Positions 62,770-64,000 of a stretch of 64,000 nt of DNA are shown one piece after another. Below the pieces are notes generated by a model, which was not told the origin of the DNA, searched no databases, and saw only the letters and a list, made by a program, of their open reading frames with translations. The DNA lies in assembly GCA_026745465.1 (NCBI GenBank), contig JACYXH010000733.1:1-64000 (forward strand), read 5' to 3'. Made by a program: the position numbers and the translations under genes. Positions within the stretch are counted from its first letter, which is position 1. Each line of letters starts with the position of its first letter. This stretch comes from Lota lota. Taxonomy: Eukaryota > Chordata > Actinopteri > Gadiformes > Lotidae.

Positions 62770-63627
62770 GCAGACAAACTCAAATCTGAGTGAACGGGCC
62801 GTTTCACTCTCTTTCGCCTTATATTGGTTTCGACCAATCATGTTGCTGGAGGTGGAGATCTGGTTGCACGTAATTGGCGAACACAAACTCGGTCAGCAGT
62901 AGTTAACTGTAAAAAGGCATCTGTAAAGGTGTCAAATCAACACCGTAAAGACTGACCACTGTATGAATACTTCCCTTATAATCCCCTTAAAAAAGCTTAA
63001 TCCACTTGCGCAAATAAGTTTCCTTCGGTAGAAAACCTCTGTAACGAAACAGGAAACCAGGCATAACTCCGCCCCATTGCTGTTTCTGGTTTCCGGCTCA
63101 GGCTCTGTGCCAACTACCCACAGAAGCTCTGCTATAACATAATGGGACCGCTGGATCCGATAATCATTTACCCATGTTCTTTCAGTGGCAGTGTCATTAT
63201 TTCGTTTTTAGGCTTATTAGTTAAGGCCCCAGCGACACTATTCACTTTGTCAGTTCTTACAAACTCCGACCTGACATAAGCGGTTGATCTAGAGAGGGTG
63301 TATTGTGGAGAAAGACCAGATGAACCAACCACCAAGTAGCATCCCACCCTTCAATAGATGGGAGCAGTCACTTCCACAGTCTGCCTAGTATCAGAGTTGG
63401 TTGTCTAACAGGCCATGAAATTACATTTCCACTCTGAGAAAGAGAGGGGTCATCTCTCCGACACTTAGACAGCATGCTAACAAACAAGACACGGCGGCCA
63501 TTTTAATTAGCATGTGTATGTGTGTGTTCAATGTCGTCAGCGTTGTCCTTGAGCCCATTGTAGCCCTTCTTCTTATTCCTGCCACACGTAACTTCTGCTT
63601 CTCGAGGCCTTGTCTAGACAAAGGTCT
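62770..63627. other. Anonymous DNA
   Basis: Nothing is recognised. Confidence 0.45.
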
Positions 63628-63689
63628 CTCTCTCTCTGTCTCTGACTATCTCTCTCTCCCTCTCTCTCTCTCTGACTATCTCTCTCTCC

Positions 63690-63745
<56 letters not shown>

Positions 63746-63746
63746 G
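63628..63746. repeat. (CT)n with duplicated CTGACTAT block
   Basis: This is a CT array interrupted by CTGTCT and by two CTGACTATCTCTCTCTCCCT blocks (near 63642 and 63673). The segment was therefore duplicated. Confidence 0.95.
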
Positions 63747-63899
63747 TATTCATGTAGGCTGTAGTATAGGCTAATTATTAGTTGTATTATTTGTTGTTTT
63801 ATTTGTTATGCGCATGGATAATTAATATCTCAATACTTGGATAGTAAACTGCATAGTTATGTTAATAGCCTAGTTTATTGAACATGGTAAACAGGAACT

Positions 63900-64000
63900 T
63901 GTCACGCCGTCCACTTCCACCACCTAGCGGGCGCCGGCTGCCACTTCTCCGTGTGCCTCCCTGTTTACACACCTGCCATCAATCACCAATCAACGCACCC
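63900..64000 (+). mobile_element. Left end of an LTR-like sequence, cut by window edge
   Basis: It starts TGTCACGCCGTCC and continues GC-rich with CACCACCTAGCGGGCGCC and a CACACCTGCCATCAATCACC phrase, in the style of fish Gypsy-type LTRs, which open with TGTCACG. The composition changes sharply from the AT-rich DNA before it. The right part lies outside the window. Confidence 0.45.

Overview
This window looks like non-coding nuclear DNA from a teleost fish. The evidence is an extreme load of long dinucleotide microsatellites and G/C homopolymers, many minisatellites, and remnants of transposon families I recognise as typical of fish: a hAT-type transposase, an L2-like LINE, a tRNA-derived SINE, and short DNA transposons with TTAAAGG-type ends. 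I found no convincing protein-coding exon, rRNA, tRNA, CRISPR array or operon. Nearly all long open frames are translations of simple repeats (Arg-Glu, Ser-Leu, Cys-Val, Thr-His, poly-Pro or poly-Gly) or of minisatellites. The region is either intergenic or part of a very large intron.

Layout. 1-9.8 kb: anonymous DNA with (CT)n and (GT)n arrays, copy 1 of a foldback repeat (1860-2176) and an old Harbinger-like short element (2385-2585). 9.8-11.0 kb: a probable DNA transposon split by copy 2 of the foldback repeat, which carries a 12-fold minisatellite with a palindromic core. 11.0-13.1 kb: two GC-rich, C-run-rich pockets. 14.1-14.9 kb: a 790-bp heptamer array. 15.8-24.9 kb: dense microsatellites, a tRNA-derived SINE (22.5-22.8 kb), an extreme poly(G) tract (23.85 kb) and a perfect 24-bp hairpin (24.96 kb). 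25.4-27.6 kb: a CpG-rich 19-bp minisatellite, a broken hAT transposase and further repeat debris. 28-36 kb: mostly anonymous DNA with microsatellites. 36.6-43.1 kb: two related short DNA transposons, foldback copy 3, an LTR-like block and a LINE-type tail. 44-48.6 kb: anonymous DNA, then an L2-like reverse-transcriptase relic followed directly by a 38/40-bp minisatellite. 49-60.4 kb: 55-bp, 23-bp and 63-bp minisatellites plus microsatellites. 60.4-64 kb: quieter AT-rich DNA with one plausible conserved regulatory segment (about 62.09-62.35 kb) and the start of an LTR-like sequence at the window edge.

There is no gene network to describe. The main biological content is repeat dynamics: transposons seeding minisatellites, nested insertions, internally deleted short transposons, and foldback structures kept between dispersed copies. 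Family names for transposons come from memory of typical fish repeats and from motif reading. A repeat-library search (Dfam/Repbase) was not possible here and would be decisive for each.
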